Positions 1-10,158 of a stretch of DNA of 64,000 nucleotides are shown piece by piece. The stretch is from AV69 sp963742315 (GTDB lineage Bacteria > Verrucomicrobiota > Verrucomicrobiia > Chthoniobacterales > UBA10450): NCBI GenBank assembly GCA_963742315.1, contig CAVULE010000007.1:1-64000 (forward strand). Direction: 5' to 3'. The notes under the pieces were generated by a model. The model was not told where the DNA came from. It saw nothing but the letters and a program-made list of their open reading frames with translations, and did no database searches. The position numbers and the translations under genes were made by a program. Positions within the stretch are counted from its first letter, which is position 1. The number at the start of each line of letters is the position of its first letter.

Positions 1-175
1 CCTTGTATAATGCACCATCGTCCATCGGCAGGACACGATAGACCGCACGCCCCTTGGTCTGCGAGACCGTTTTGTAGCAAGAGTGGTGCGTGTCCTTGTT
101 TCAACCAACCCGAACAGTTGCCCGGGGCTCTGACCCCGCATCCGCAAGGATGGGTCTACCACATGGGAGGTTGCT

Positions 176-1118
176 ATGTCTGCGTCTCACCGCTTCGTTG
201 GTTTGGATGTTTCGAAAGCCACCTTGGATCTCGCCGTGCGCCCGACGGCGCACACCTGGACCTGCGCCAACGAGCCCGGGCGCGTTCCCGGCACTGGTTG
301 CTCAATTGCAGGCGCTGGAACCGCATTTGATTGTCATGGAGGCAACGGGCGGACTCGAACTGCCCGTCGCCGCAGTCTTGGCGGCGGCGGGGTTGCCGTG
401 GCGATTAGAAACCACGGCGAGTCCGCGATTTTGCCAAAGCCCACGGGCAACTGGCGAAAACGGATCGCATCGATGCCCAGGTCTTGGCCCACTTTGGCGA
501 AGCGCTGCGGCCGACGCCCCAGCCGTTGCCCAGTGCCGCACAACAGCGGCTGCGACACATCAGCGCCAGCCGCCAAATTCTCGAGATGCTCGTCAGCCAA
601 CGCAATCGCTTGTCCACCGCCTTGCCGACGGTCCAAGAACGGATTCAGACGCATATCGCATGGTTGCAAACCGACCTCGATGATCTGGAAATGGAATTGC
701 AGCACCGCATCGAAACGAGTCCGGTGTCACGTGCCCACGAGAATTTGTTACGCAGTGTACCGGGCATTGGTCCGGTGACGGCACGCACCTTGATCGCCGA
801 CCTCCCTGAATTAGGACAGACCACGCATAAACGCATTGCGGCGTTGGTCGGGGTCGCCCCGTTCAATGTCGATAGCGGACGCTTTCACGGCAAGCGGCAG
901 GTCTGGGGCGGGCGCACGCGGTATTCGCAATACGTTGTATATGGCAACGGTCAGTGCCGTGCGATTTAACCCGGTGATTTAGCGAATACTATACCCGGCT
1001 GGTCCGCGCCGGCAAACCGAAAAAAGTGGCGTTGACCGCCGCCCTGCACAAACTACTCACCATTCTCAATGCCATGGTGCGCCAGCAAACGCCCTGGCGC
1101 AGGCCCAAAGGGGTCTGA
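176..1118 (+). pseudogene. IS110-family transposase, multiply frameshifted
   Basis: The N-terminus carries the DEDD-type hallmark GLDVSK. Reading then jumps frame to a segment with LIVMEATGGLE, then to a third frame with KTDRIDAQVLAHFG, the coiled middle, and the C-terminal transposase domain (SVPGIGPVTARTLIADLPEL, ALVGVAPFN, GKRQVWGGRTR). A further shift near 975 is needed to read the tail RAGKPKKVALTAALHKLLT to a TGA at 1116-1118. The family order (DEDD RuvC-like domain, then the serine-containing helix-turn-helix domain) is complete, so this is one transposase broken by at least three or four single-base shifts. It is either decayed or carries uncorrected sequencing indels. I could not define insertion-sequence ends; IS110 elements usually lack terminal inverted repeats. 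Confidence 0.85.
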
Positions 1119-1208
1119 CCCTACTTTAGAAACCCCTTGACATTCATCACAGTTGCTACAAATTTACTCCCTTATTTTGCCATTTTTCCAACATGCAGGG
1201 TTAAACCC

Positions 1209-2505
1209 TCAATCCCACGCAATTGAACCTCTTCGCCGCTGGAAATGGGCGCTCCGTCCGAGACGGCACTCCATTCTTCGCTCCGCAACGCACCGTCCAA
1301 GCGGATTTACCGCATGTTTTGGTGACCCCGATCGCACCCAAGAGCGGTCCGATGCCTGAAATGACGCGCGCGCCGCGTCCGGATCGCCGCCGTCAGCACC
1401 AGCGCAAGGAACAGGGTGGTCAAAAGCGCCAGTCCGGCAATCAAAAACGGCGAGACCCCAATCTCCGGCACCGAGCGGGTCGGTCGGCGGCGTAAACGGG
1501 CGAAACAAAAAACCGCCCCCGAGCACAAACGCAATGATCCCGCCGACCGTCAGGGCAATGCCCGTCACCTTTACATCGAAAATGATCATCGCGATGCCCG
1601 CGACAATCAAAGTCACCGCCGCCCAGTTGGTTGGCAAGCCCCACAGCGCGAGCTGCCGCCGCGTCAACTAATCACCCCGATTACCGCGGGCGCCACCGCG
1701 GCCGGATGATATAGTTCCAGGAGCAGCGCGAGCGTCCCGATATTCAACAAAATCAGCGCAATGTTCGGATTGAGCAAGAATTGAAAAAACTGCTCAAAGA
1801 AGTTCATATCGACCGGCTCGATGGTCGCGTCGGCGGGTTCCAGCGTTACGGGTTTGCCCTGCACTTGAACGGTATGCCCGTTCGCCTGCTTGAGCAGGTC
1901 GGGCACATCGGTGGCAACGAAATTAATAATATTCTTTTGCAGCGCCTCTTGTTCGGTCGCCGAGACACTGTCGCGGCACCTGGACTCTGCCCAGTCGCAT
2001 TGCGCCCGCGCTGGGTTGCCATCGTGCGCATCAGCGCCGCCGCATGTTCGTGATCTTGGTGCCGAGCGTGCCCGGAATATCCTGCCCGTTCTCGTCGACC
2101 GGATGCGCCGCGCCGATATTCGTGCCCGGCGCCATCGCCGCCAGGTGGGCACCGTACGTCAGAAAGGAGCCAGCCGACCCCGCCCGCGCGCCGAGGGCGA
2201 GACATAGACAATGATGGAGACCGGCGAATTGAAAAATTGCTGACGATTTTGCGGGTCGAATCCAAATCGCCGCCGGGCGTATCCAGTTGAAAGACAATCG
2301 TTTTTCGCGCCGTCGGCTTGCGCCGCGCGGAACTCACTGCTCGACATAGCCCTCGGTAAAGATTGTCGATGACGCTGTCAATCGTTGCGCAGTTCACGAC
2401 GGGTGGGGCGATTGGGCGCTGCACCGCTTCACGCGACCACATTCACCCAACCAAGAGCGCCAAAGCCATCCAGCCAATAGCACGCGTTGAATGTAGACAT
2501 AGCTT
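1209..2505 (-). pseudogene. NfeD / ClpP-class membrane serine protease, frameshifted
   Basis: On the minus strand three frames together rebuild an NfeD-type protein. There is a signal-like start (IGWMALALLVG), a ClpP-class protease domain (APPVVNCATIDSVID, FQLDTPGGDLDSTRKIV, then SAGSFLTY with the likely nucleophile Ser and MAPGTNIGAAHPVDENG), a middle segment (NIINFVATDVPDLLKQ), several membrane helices (NPNIALILLNIGTLALLLEL and following) and a short C-terminal NfeD-like domain. NfeD-family proteases act in the membrane, often with stomatin partners; no stomatin gene is adjacent. At least four frame changes occur, so as written it cannot encode a functional protein. The same kind of damage affects its neighbours, which points to sequence quality or chimerism rather than selection on this gene. 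Confidence 0.75.
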
Positions 2506-2559
2506 GCTCGATTCTAGGGGACCAATCCACGGTCACGGACCATGAAGCCTGCTGATTTT

Positions 2560-3415
2560 TGTGCGATATCAGCTTTGTCGTGCGGGAACCCGCAGGTCTG
2601 ACCTCACCGGGTTCGTTTCCAACTCACCACAATGTGACACCCCGCTACATTCCCTCCGGGATAATCTACGTCTAATACGGGGCTGGCGTTGCTGCCAAAA
2701 TCGTCAATCACGACCAAATGGAACAGCCCTTTGTCCGTGCCCAAGCCAATCACATATCCCCGGCGGCGTCAGTCCGGGCGTAGGGCGGTAAATACCCGTA
2801 ATCGTTGTGCACCCTGACGCCCACGTTCGGCATGGGTTTGCCGCCTGCATCCTGGACCGCGCCTTTGATGTCGCGGGTCCCGTTGCATTGGCAAATCGCT
2901 TGACGTTCTCACCCCCGCAAACACAATCGCCTGCCCGGCGGGGATGCTCCGCCCACCGCGGGTGTGCTAAGGGCGTCCGGCGTCGCCACCGCGCCGCCTT
3001 CGGGGGTCGGGCCTGTCGCGCGGGCGTCGGATTCAAAATCGCCTGCTTCCTTGCATTATCATTGACGAAGCGGGTTTGGTTCCAATTCACTGCTCGCACC
3101 CAGATCCAGTGCCCCCGAATACTCACGATAGGCGATGGAGTATCGCCCTGCAATTGGCAAAATCGGCCATAGCCGATATACGCCTGCATCAATGCGTTTG
3201 ACGTCGCCAAAACTCCGAGTGCGGAGAACCCGTCCAGTGCCGTGACCCGCTCGCCCAGGAGTCGTTCCCATCGCGGTTGTCCCGTTGGAGTCCATGATCA
3301 CGCGGTCCTGGAAGGTGCCGCGTCGGCGCTGTCGGGGTTGAGTGCCATCGCCGCCTCGAAGCGCTTCGATGCCACCTCCACATCGCCCGCTGCCAGCGTC
3401 CTTGCCCGCCGAAAT
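2560..3415 (-). pseudogene. Frameshifted fragments: TPR-like and carboxypeptidase-regulatory-like segments
   Basis: No single open frame covers this stretch. Read on the minus strand, the start resembles a TPR (LAAGDVEVASKRFEAAMALN followed by PDSADA). The 3' part reads across frames as a carboxypeptidase-regulatory/Ig-like segment (GGKPMPNVGVRVHNDYGYLP). Between them lies a proline/threonine-rich linker. The TPR-like reading stops abruptly near 3,415, where the plus-strand PAS segment begins without its own N-terminus, so this may be a sequence junction. Product and exact limits are uncertain. Confidence 0.4.
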
Positions 3416-3420
3416 AACGA

Positions 3421-3945
3421 TCCCATCGACACCTCGACGTTCCATGCCAGCACCCGGGCGCTGTTTTGCTACTGGCAGCGCATCCACCCGCCGCACGGGC
3501 TGCCGGGCCGGCAGCATTTCGATCCGGCGGCGGTGGTCGCCTTGCTGCCCAACATCGTGCTGGTCGCGGTGCACCGCAATCCGTTGCGCTTGCGCTACCG
3601 CCTGCTCGGCAGCCGCATCGACTTCATCAACGGCAAGAGCCTGTCGGGGCTGTGGCTCGACGAGGCCTACGCGAACCATCCGAACGCGGTGGCGCTCCTG
3701 GGCGAGTACATGCAAGTGATCGAGACCGGCCGGCCGACATGGCGGCGCGGCGTCCCCGGGGTGGTGCCGGCGCCCGACTGCCGCACGATCGAGGTGCTGC
3801 GTCTGCCGCTCGCCGCCGATGGCGCGACCATCGACATGGTGCTCGGCTTGACGTTGTACTTCGATTCCACAGGGCAGCCGCTCGAGACCCTCGCCTATCG
3901 CACGCTCGGCTACGGCGCCGCCAAGTCGCCCGCCTGCGCGACTAG
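3421..3945 (+). pseudogene. PAS_5-family protein, 5'-truncated
   Basis: The frame encodes a PAS_5-type domain of the kind common in Alphaproteobacteria: STRALFCYWQRIHPP, then FDPAAVVALLPNIVLV, LRYRLLGSRIDFINGKSLSG and a C-terminal MVLGLTLYFDSTG. The usual N-terminal start is missing because the homologous reading begins directly at the apparent junction near 3,415-3,421. Upstream codons in this frame are the antisense of the TPR fragment. The most natural stop (TAG at 3,943) is in a neighbouring frame and is shared back-to-back with the GNAT gene, so a late single-base shift is likely. DNA here is visibly richer in G+C than in the main part of the window. Confidence 0.6.
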
Positions 3946-4532
3946 CCCGTGGCGGCGCGCGCGGGCCCGCGCCAATCCGCGCGCGCCAGCCGATAGAGCA
4001 TGTGGTGCGCCAGGTGATGGCCGGCGGGCAGCTGTGGATGGTCGAAGTCGTCGGCGTCCGTGTGGGTCATGCGCAGGCGCCGCATGACCTGGCGCGAGCG
4101 CTGGTTGGCCGGAACCGTGTAGGCGACGATCTCGCTCAGGCCGAGGTGGTCGAAACCGAAATCGATCGCGGCGGCGGCGGCCTCGGTGGCGTAGCCGCGG
4201 CCCCAGTGAGCGCGCGCCAGGCGCCACCCGAGATCGATCGCCGGCGTGAAATGCGCCGTATAGGCGACCTGCCGCAGCCCGACGAAGCCGATGAACGGCG
4301 CCACGCCGGGCAGCTCGACCGCCCAGTAGCCGTAGCCGTGCGCCGCGCAGTGCGCGCGGATGCGCGTCGCCAGCGCGTCGCTGGCGTCGCGCCCGGGTGC
4401 CTGGCCGAGATGCGCCATGACCTCGGGATCGGCCGACATCGCGGCGAACGGTTCGAGGTCGGCGTCGCGCCACGGCCGCAGGATCAGGCGTGCTGTGCGC
4501 GGCGACGGCGCCGTCGTCGCGGCAGCGCTCAA
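3942..4532 (-). CDS. GNAT acetyltransferase, RimJ/RimL-like
   Basis: A complete 196-residue GNAT-fold protein. The opening TARLILRPWRDADLEPF is the typical RimJ/RimL beta1-alpha1. The acetyl-CoA binding turn reads HWGRGYATEAAAAAIDFGF (about residues 109-127), followed by IVAYTVPANQRSRQVMRRL, where the family has the asparagine that contacts the substrate amide. Such enzymes acetylate protein N-termini or small amines; the substrate here is unknown. It is convergent with the PAS fragment and follows the frameshifted YgfZ gene on the same strand. This is the only gene in the first 6.8 kb without an obvious break. Confidence 0.8.
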   Translation of the reverse strand: MSAAATTAPSPRTARLILRPWRDADLEPFAAMSADPEVMAHLGQAPGRDASDALATRIRAHCAAHGYGYWAVELPGVAPFIGFVGLRQVAYTAHFTPAIDLGWRLARAHWGRGYATEAAAAAIDFGFDHLGLSEIVAYTVPANQRSRQVMRRLRMTHTDADDFDHPQLPAGHHLAHHMLYRLARADWRGPARAATG

Positions 4533-5417
4533 GATTTCAGCCAGTCCGGCCGTTGCACCGTGAGCCGCGCGTCACCGGCGGTCAGCGCTTCGCCTTCGGC
4601 CGCGGCGGCGTCGACCATCTCGAGGCGCAGCAGGGCCAGGCCGAGACCCCCGGCGGCGCTGCGCATCTCGCCGGCGTCGCGCGCGCCGAGCGTGATCGGC
4701 GTGCCCGGGGCGGGCGGCGCGCCGTCGATCGTCACCGGCAGCAGCCGCTTCTTGACCAGGCCGCGATACTTGGTGCGCGCGGTCAGCTCCTGGCCGATAT
4801 AGCAGCCCTTCTGCCAATCGACGCCGTTGAGCTCGTCGAAGCCATTCTCGAGCAGCAGCGACTTTTCCGCGACCAGGTCGCGGCTGCCGTCGGGCACGCC
4901 GAGCGCCAGGCGGTGGTGGTCATAGTCGGCCAGGGCGCCGCGCTCGAACCCGGCGAGCGCCGCGTCGAGGCGTGCCGTCGGCACCAGCGCGCGCGCGCCC
5001 AGCGCCGCCAGCCGCGGATCGACCCACGCGACGCCGCCGGCGTACGGCTGCGCGGCGCCCGGCTCGGTCGGCAGCCCGAGCGCCGCCGGTGCGGTCGCGG
5101 GCCAGAACACCACGACCGCGAGGCCGTCGGCGGGCTCGATCGTCACCTTGGCGCGCAGCCGGTAGAGCGACAGGCGCTTGCGCAGATCGGCGAGGCGCGG
5201 ACGCTCGGTCTCGAGCAACAGCGCGTTGCCGCCGTGCTCGACGATCATGAAGTCGTGCAGGATAGCGGCCCTGCGCGGTCAGCAGGCTGGCGTGGACGGC
5301 CCGGCAGGGCGACACCTTGGTGATGTCGTTCGAGATCAGGCCCTGGAGGAACGGCCGTGCGTCGGCGCCGACGACCGCGAGCGCGCCGCGATGCTCCAGG
5401 AGGGCGGCTTCGACCAT
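4529..5417 (-). pseudogene. ygfZ: YgfZ/GcvT-like folate-binding protein, one frameshift
   Basis: YgfZ helps Fe-S cluster enzymes through a tetrahydrofolate-dependent step. The signature KGCYIGQE is present in the C-terminal half, and the N-terminal GADARPFLQGLISNDI matches the family start. The two halves lie in different frames. The break is near 5,265: removing one C from the run reading cgctatcctgcac restores QGRYLHDFMIVE, the usual family sequence. A single inserted base is therefore the whole defect. The gene overlaps the start of the GNAT gene by four bases, which suggests they form one transcription unit. Base composition is GC-rich and codon use is alphaproteobacterial in style. Confidence 0.8.
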
Positions 5418-5524
5418 GCCGGCAAATCCTTGTGCAGTCTGGCCTAACAGGTGGCGCGAAACCGTCGACTTGACAAGGCGTTGATGCACGCCGCATGAAC
5501 GGGGGCCGCGTCGTCGGAACCCCC

Positions 5525-6076
5525 ATGATCGCCCGTTTTCTCGTCGTCGTCCTCCTGGTCCTGTGCGCCGCGCCCGCTGCGGTCCAGGCCCAGACGCAGC
5601 GGCGCGGCCCGCCGCAGGACGCGGTCGAGCCGCTGCGCGAGGCCGTCAGGCTGCTCGAAACCATCCGGCTGTCGAACTTGGAGCCGGGCTGGCGCGCCAA
5701 TGCCTGTGCCCCGGGTTCGCCCGGGTCCTGGCGCGCGTCGGCGACGGCGAGGCGGCGCGGGCGATGTCGACCAACGCGCTCGCGGCGAGCGACGAGCCGT
5801 CGAAGTCGCCGACCCCGGCGGTGGTGTCCAAGGGCGCGATCTATGCCCTGCTGGTCCAAACCTATGCCGACCTGCGCGATCCCGAGGTCGCGCAGCGGAT
5901 CGCCGAGCGGGCCTTCGAGCAGCTGCAGCAAATGCCCGACAGCGGGCGAGAATACCCCGACCGATTTGCCGCGGCCGCGCGATCTCGACTCGCCCAATTA
6001 TTTGCAAAAACGCGACGAAATTTTCCGCCTCATGGGAATGAGTTCGCGCATCGGCGAATCTGTTGCGGTCGGCTGA
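5525..6076 (+). pseudogene. Secreted hypothetical protein, frameshifted
   Basis: The start encodes a clear signal peptide (MIARFLVVVLLVLCAAPAAV followed by QAQ). The protein then reads through a helical region (AVEPLREAVRLLETIRLSNL), changes frame near 5,700 into RVLARVGDGEAARAMSTNAL and AIYALLVQTYADLRDPEVAQ, and changes back near 5,960 to a tail ending GMSSRIGESVAVG. The helical repeats suggest a TPR-like fold, but I do not recognise the family. Base composition falls from very GC-rich to moderate at about 5,960, so the tail may belong to a different piece of DNA. Confidence 0.45.
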
Positions 6077-6081
6077 GGACG

Positions 6082-6842
6082 ATGTTCGGTTTCGGTAAAC
6101 GCCGGGTCGAGAAACTCGATTTTCTTGTCGCTGGGCGCACAAAAGTCGGGAACGACGGCCCTCAATTACTACCTAAAGAGCCATCCGCGCATTGCGCTTC
6201 CGGTTAAGAAAGAGCTGCATTTTTTCGACAACGACGAATTGTTTGCCGGCGGCAATGTCTCTTATGAACCGCTATATGAAATGTTTCGACCGGCGCGCCC
6301 CGGTAATATCGCGGGCGAGAATACCCCGATTTATCTTTATTGGCGGCCGGCCCTGCCGCGAATCCGGGATTACAACCCGGCGATGAAATTCATCGTCATT
6401 TTGCGTAACCCAATCGAACGCGCCTTCTCGCAATGGAACATGCAACGGACGCGCGGAATCGAGCCGTTCGATTTCATGGAAGCGGTCCGAGAAGAGCCGC
6501 GACGGATCGCCGAGTCCGCGCCGAGACAGTTGCGGAAGTTTTCCTACGTCGACCGCGGCCGCTACGCCGAACAATTGGAGCGCGCCTTCCGGCTATTTCC
6601 ACGAGAACGCTTTCTCGTGATTAAATACGAAGAATTTCGTGCGCGTCAGCGTGAAATGGTCGATGCGGTTTTCACGCTTTTTGGGTCTGTCCTCGCCACG
6701 ATTTCGTGCGGTCGAGGCACATGATATTCCCTACGCACGCAAACTTCGCGATGAAGAGCGAGTGGCGGTACGGGAAATTTTGCAGAGCGACATTGGCAGA
6801 CTGGAGGAGCTGCTAAGCTGGGATTGCTCCGATTGGCGCTGA
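6082..6842 (+). pseudogene. Sulfotransferase (PAPS-dependent), two frameshifts
   Basis: The 5'-phosphosulfate loop reads LGAQKSGTTALNYYLKSHP and the 3'-phosphate site reads IVILRNPIERAFSQW, the two defining parts of cytosolic-type sulfotransferases. The C-terminal tail (IGRLEELLSWDCSDW) also matches the family. One extra T in the run near 6,121 separates the start MFGFGKRRVEKLDFL from the catalytic loop, and a second shift near 6,690 separates the core from the tail. Both look like homopolymer or single-base indels. It would transfer sulfate from PAPS to a hydroxyl, perhaps on a surface glycan or lipid. The following gene is convergent and intact. Confidence 0.8.
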
Positions 6843-6928
6843 GGGCGCGACTGCGGGGACAATTCCTGAGCGCACCGGATGCGATGTGCGACCGATGGTC
6901 CTATGAGTTGGGCTGGCTTCGTTAACGA

Positions 6929-8764
6929 TTAAGGCTCGCGCAGTGCTCTTTGCTGCCGGAACAATTCGAGGCATTGATCCAGTTCACTTACCAGTGCTGA
7001 ATTGCCAGTTGCCTGCGCGAGCTGCTTGGCATGCTCGGCGGCCGAAATTGCTTCCGCGAATTGCCTGTTCTCGGCATAGGCTGCTGCCAGGGTGCGATAC
7101 ACCAGCGGATTCTCTCCGCCGCGCACTTTGGTCGCGCGTTTCGCATACGCGACGGCCTGGGCGCCGTCGCGCAAAGTTGGATCGGGCGAAGTCGCCAGAA
7201 CCCAGGCCAGATTATTTGCCGCATTGCCATTATCCGGATCGAAGGCCAGCGCTTGTTGCCATTGTTGGATGGCCTCCGCCGTGCGACCGATCTCGGCCAG
7301 GGCGGCCCCAAGGTAATTACGCGCGTTTATATTGTCCGGTTGAAGTTCGAGACTTCTCTGCCAGTGGCCGATCGCTTCATCGGTTTTGCGTTGCTGCGAC
7401 AGAGCAAGCCCTAGCCCATAATGGGCCGCGGCATTTCCATCGCGCAAAGCAAGGGCGTGGCGAAAGTGAGTTATTGCATTGTCCGTCTGGCCACGCACTA
7501 CTTCTACCATGGCTAATCCGGTAAGTGCCACGTCGTTTTCTGGCGAACGATTAAGCGTATAACTCCAAAGTGATTCGGTGTCGTGCCAGTGAGTAGCCTG
7601 GCGATAGCTTAGGAAGCTTAAGGATCCGACTACTGCCAGCGACGCCGGCACCAATGCGACTGTGCGGGCGCGCCAACGCGAAGTGAGATCGCGTATCGCC
7701 CACACCACTGCTATGATAATTCCGATCTGTGGCAGGTAAGTGTATCTGTCAGCCCGTGCCTGCAGTCCTACCTGAATAATCCCGATAACAGGAAGCAACA
7801 TTACCACATACCAAAGCCAGCCGACTAATAAGAAAGGTAGTTTGCGGCGCAAAAGGAAAATAGCGGCGGTAATTCCAGCTAAGAGAACGATTGCGCCAAT
7901 TATTTCCCAAGTGCCGAGTCGCCACTCCGGATGGATATAAAACGGCACTAGATCAACCGGCCAAAACATTTGTCGCAAATAGTTGACGTAGGTAACGAGC
8001 GCATTGTCGATACGCGAAGCCAGAGGAAGGCTCTCCGTCGACCCAATCGCCACCTGCTGCGCGATAAGCGTCGCCGCGCAGGATCCAACTGAGAGAATAA
8101 CCAATGGAACCTTCTCAAGAATGAGTTTCCACAAGCCTTGTTTCTTGAAACGAGCAAATGGCCAATAGTCCAACAGCAATAATACGATCGGCGTTGTCAC
8201 CAGCATCGGTTTTGACATCAAACCGAAAGCGAAGCAGACCGCGACCACCGCCATCCGTTGCCAGGTCTGGCCGCGGACGTACCTCAGGTATGCCAGTAAG
8301 GTTAGCATGAAGAAGAGTCCACTCAGCACATCCTTCCGCTCGGAAATCCAGGCTACGGATTCAACCCGCAACGGATGAATGGCGAAGATGGCGGCGCTAA
8401 TCGCGCTCGCCCAAAGTGCATTGGTCGATTGCCACAAAAACGTGAACAAGAGTAGCGCCGTCACCGTATGCAAACCGACATTGACCAAATGATGAGCGCC
8501 GGCATTTAAACCGAAAAGCTGGCAATCGATCATGTGGGAAATCGAGGTCAACGGATGCCAGTTTTGCGAATGAACGTGAGTAAATGCCCAGACGACACCC
8601 CGCCAGGTCAACCCCGCCTTGATATTTGGGTTTTCGAAAACGTAACCACCGTCGTCGTAGTTAACGAAATTGAAGTGCCCGGTTTGGAGGAAGACGACCG
8701 CAACTAGTCCCACCAGGCCGAGATAGATGGCGGCAAGTTGAGTAGTCCGGCTACTTATTAGCAT
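6929..8764 (-). CDS. TMTC-like polytopic membrane protein with C-terminal TPRs
   Basis: 611 residues. The N-terminal two thirds carry many membrane helices, with the conserved luminal/periplasmic motifs FVNYDDGGYVFENP, WHPLTSISHMIDCQLFG and HPLRVESVAWISERKDVLSG. These motifs define the TMTC/DUF1736 group related to C-type O-mannosyltransferases. About four TPRs follow from residue 400 (for example ALRDGNAAAHYGLGLALSQQ). By family it would transfer a lipid-linked sugar to protein outside the membrane; the acceptor is unknown. It is the first intact gene of the main genome and is followed on the same strand by a GT2 gene that may act in the same pathway. ATG start at 8,764. Confidence 0.85.
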   Translation of the reverse strand: MLISSRTTQLAAIYLGLVGLVAVVFLQTGHFNFVNYDDGGYVFENPNIKAGLTWRGVVWAFTHVHSQNWHPLTSISHMIDCQLFGLNAGAHHLVNVGLHTVTALLLFTFLWQSTNALWASAISAAIFAIHPLRVESVAWISERKDVLSGLFFMLTLLAYLRYVRGQTWQRMAVVAVCFAFGLMSKPMLVTTPIVLLLLDYWPFARFKKQGLWKLILEKVPLVILSVGSCAATLIAQQVAIGSTESLPLASRIDNALVTYVNYLRQMFWPVDLVPFYIHPEWRLGTWEIIGAIVLLAGITAAIFLLRRKLPFLLVGWLWYVVMLLPVIGIIQVGLQARADRYTYLPQIGIIIAVVWAIRDLTSRWRARTVALVPASLAVVGSLSFLSYRQATHWHDTESLWSYTLNRSPENDVALTGLAMVEVVRGQTDNAITHFRHALALRDGNAAAHYGLGLALSQQRKTDEAIGHWQRSLELQPDNINARNYLGAALAEIGRTAEAIQQWQQALAFDPDNGNAANNLAWVLATSPDPTLRDGAQAVAYAKRATKVRGGENPLVYRTLAAAYAENRQFAEAISAAEHAKQLAQATGNSALVSELDQCLELFRQQRALREP

Positions 8765-8846
8765 ATTCCCGAAACGATCTGCGATATCACATCGGCTTCG
8801 TGGCTTCGCTTTTACGAAAATCGGTCCCGTTATTGTGAGACGGCTT

Positions 8847-9605
8847 CTAGGCTGCGTGCGTTAGTCTCGGAAAAATAGAACCCTCGCCGCGCCAGCGCGC
8901 GATGACGAATTCAATCCCCACCTTAAGGCAGCCCAGCCCATACCTTACGCTCCGTTGAAAGTTAATCGACGAAGCTTCCGGCATGTATTTCGCAGGACAG
9001 GTAATTTCGCCAATGGGATGACCTAGCCAAATGATCTGGGCCAGCATTTGATTGTCGAAAACGAAATCATCGGAATTCTTCTCCAGCGGGAGTTTTTCAA
9101 GTAGATTTCGGGCGAAGGCGCGGTAACCCGTATGATACTCGGATAGCTTGGCGCCGAGAAGAATGTTCTCGGTCAGCGTAAGCAAACGATTGGAAACGTA
9201 TTTCCACCAGGGCATCCCGCCACGCAGCGCTCCACCGCCGAGAATCCTGGAAGCCAGCACACAAGGATAAAGGCCGCTGGTGACCATCGTCGCCATCGCT
9301 GGAATCAGCGTCGGGGTGTATTGGTAATCAGGATGAAGCATGATTATCACGTCAGCTCCGGCGGCGAGGGCGAGGCGGTAGCAGGTTTTCTGGTTACCGC
9401 CGTAACCGCGGTTTTGAGGGTGAACTTCAACCCGCACGCGATCGAGCGTCCGGGCAATGGCGGCGGTCTCGTCACGACTGGCGTCATCGACCAGGATGAT
9501 TTCATCTACGATGTTGTGCGCAATCACTTCATCGTAGGTCTGGCGCAGGGTCCGGGCCGCATTGTAGGCCGGCATCACCACGACGATTTTGTTTCCTTGC
9601 AACAT
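8847..9605 (-). CDS. Glycosyltransferase family 2 (polyprenyl-phosphate sugar synthase type)
   Basis: 252 residues from the ATG at 9,605. Earlier in-frame codons lie inside the tRNA gene and were rejected. It starts with the GT-A beta strand KIVVVMPAYNAARTLRQTYD, has the metal-binding VDDAS, then NRGYGGNQKTCYRLALAAGA and the acceptor-side motif YHTGYRAFARNLL. It lacks C-terminal membrane helices, so it is probably a soluble or peripheral dolichol-phosphate-mannose-synthase-like enzyme that charges polyprenyl phosphate. It sits 12 bases downstream of tRNA-Thr and upstream of the TMTC-like protein, which would need such a donor. Confidence 0.85.
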   Translation of the reverse strand: MLQGNKIVVVMPAYNAARTLRQTYDEVIAHNIVDEIILVDDASRDETAAIARTLDRVRVEVHPQNRGYGGNQKTCYRLALAAGADVIIMLHPDYQYTPTLIPAMATMVTSGLYPCVLASRILGGGALRGGMPWWKYVSNRLLTLTENILLGAKLSEYHTGYRAFARNLLEKLPLEKNSDDFVFDNQMLAQIIWLGHPIGEITCPAKYMPEASSINFQRSVRYGLGCLKVGIEFVIARWRGEGSIFPRLTHAA

Positions 9606-9616
9606 TAAAAGAAAAA

Positions 9617-9689
9617 AGCCGGCAGACGGATTCGAACCGACGACCTGCTGATTACAAATCAGCTGCTCTACCAACTGAGCTATGCCGGC
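9617..9689 (-). tRNA. tRNA-Thr (anticodon TGT)
   Basis: A full cloverleaf can be drawn on the minus strand: acceptor GCCGGCA pairing with TGCCGGC, D-loop TAGCTCAGTTGGTAGAGC, anticodon arm GCTGA-TTTGTAA-TCAGC with anticodon TGT at loop positions 34-36, and T-arm GGTTCGAATCC. It is 73 nt long without an encoded CCA. Confidence 0.95.
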
Positions 9690-10158
9690 ATATTGCCTCG
9701 TAGATTAGGCTGAAAAAATCGCGCACGAAAGTCCGTTCTGCCCGCTTTTTCTGCCCACCCGCTTGGCGAAGTTCATCTCTCGCTGGAGGCGACGGGATTT
9801 TATACGCCCTTCGGACTGCCCAACAGATACGCGTGTTTTGGCGACGGTCGCCGACCCGCGCCTCTCCATTTTCGCTCTGCGACAACAGATACCGAAATTG
9901 TGAGGCTCTCCCGTTTGGGCGCATCACTCCCCGCACGCGCGTGAGAGTCGCGCCGGAGCTTTTGCGCGGCGACGGCAACGCGACCGTCGGGGCGCCGCCG
10001 GGTAACGTATTTGTTACTATTTATTTCAGATTACTAAATTGACATTTTTGCGCCAACCAGAAAACTTGACGCCAATCCGAACAAGCGAGTTTAAGGCGGT
10101 TGGACAATGGGCCCGATTGCTGAACGACTGCAATCCGGGCTAAAAAGGAGATAAAATC
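9690..10158. other. Intergenic region upstream of the S53 peptidase
   Basis: Neither strand shows a convincing gene in this 470-base stretch. It should hold the tRNA promoter (right-to-left) and the peptidase promoter (left-to-right). A TTGACA sits at 10,039-10,044, but the hexamer 17 bases downstream (AAACTT) is a poor -10, so I do not call it. A good ribosome binding site AAAGGAG lies at 10,145-10,151. Confidence 0.5.

Noticed and set aside
1..1120. Complete active insertion sequence
   Set aside because: The transposase is broken in several places and no element ends or target duplication could be defined.
4002..5323. Long plus-strand open frames rich in Arg/Ala across the GNAT and ygfZ genes
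   Set aside because: They are antisense shadows in GC-rich DNA; the minus strand carries the conserved motifs.
5245..6142. Minus-strand open frames opposite the secreted protein
   Set aside because: Low-complexity Arg/Pro-rich translations without any family motif; the plus strand has a signal peptide.
9652..9978. Minus-strand frame upstream of tRNA-Thr
   Set aside because: It runs into the tRNA gene and has no recognisable features.
10039..10066. TTGACA box as a sigma-70 promoter for the S53 peptidase
   Set aside because: The hexamer at the right spacing (AAACTT) is a poor -10 and nothing else supports it.
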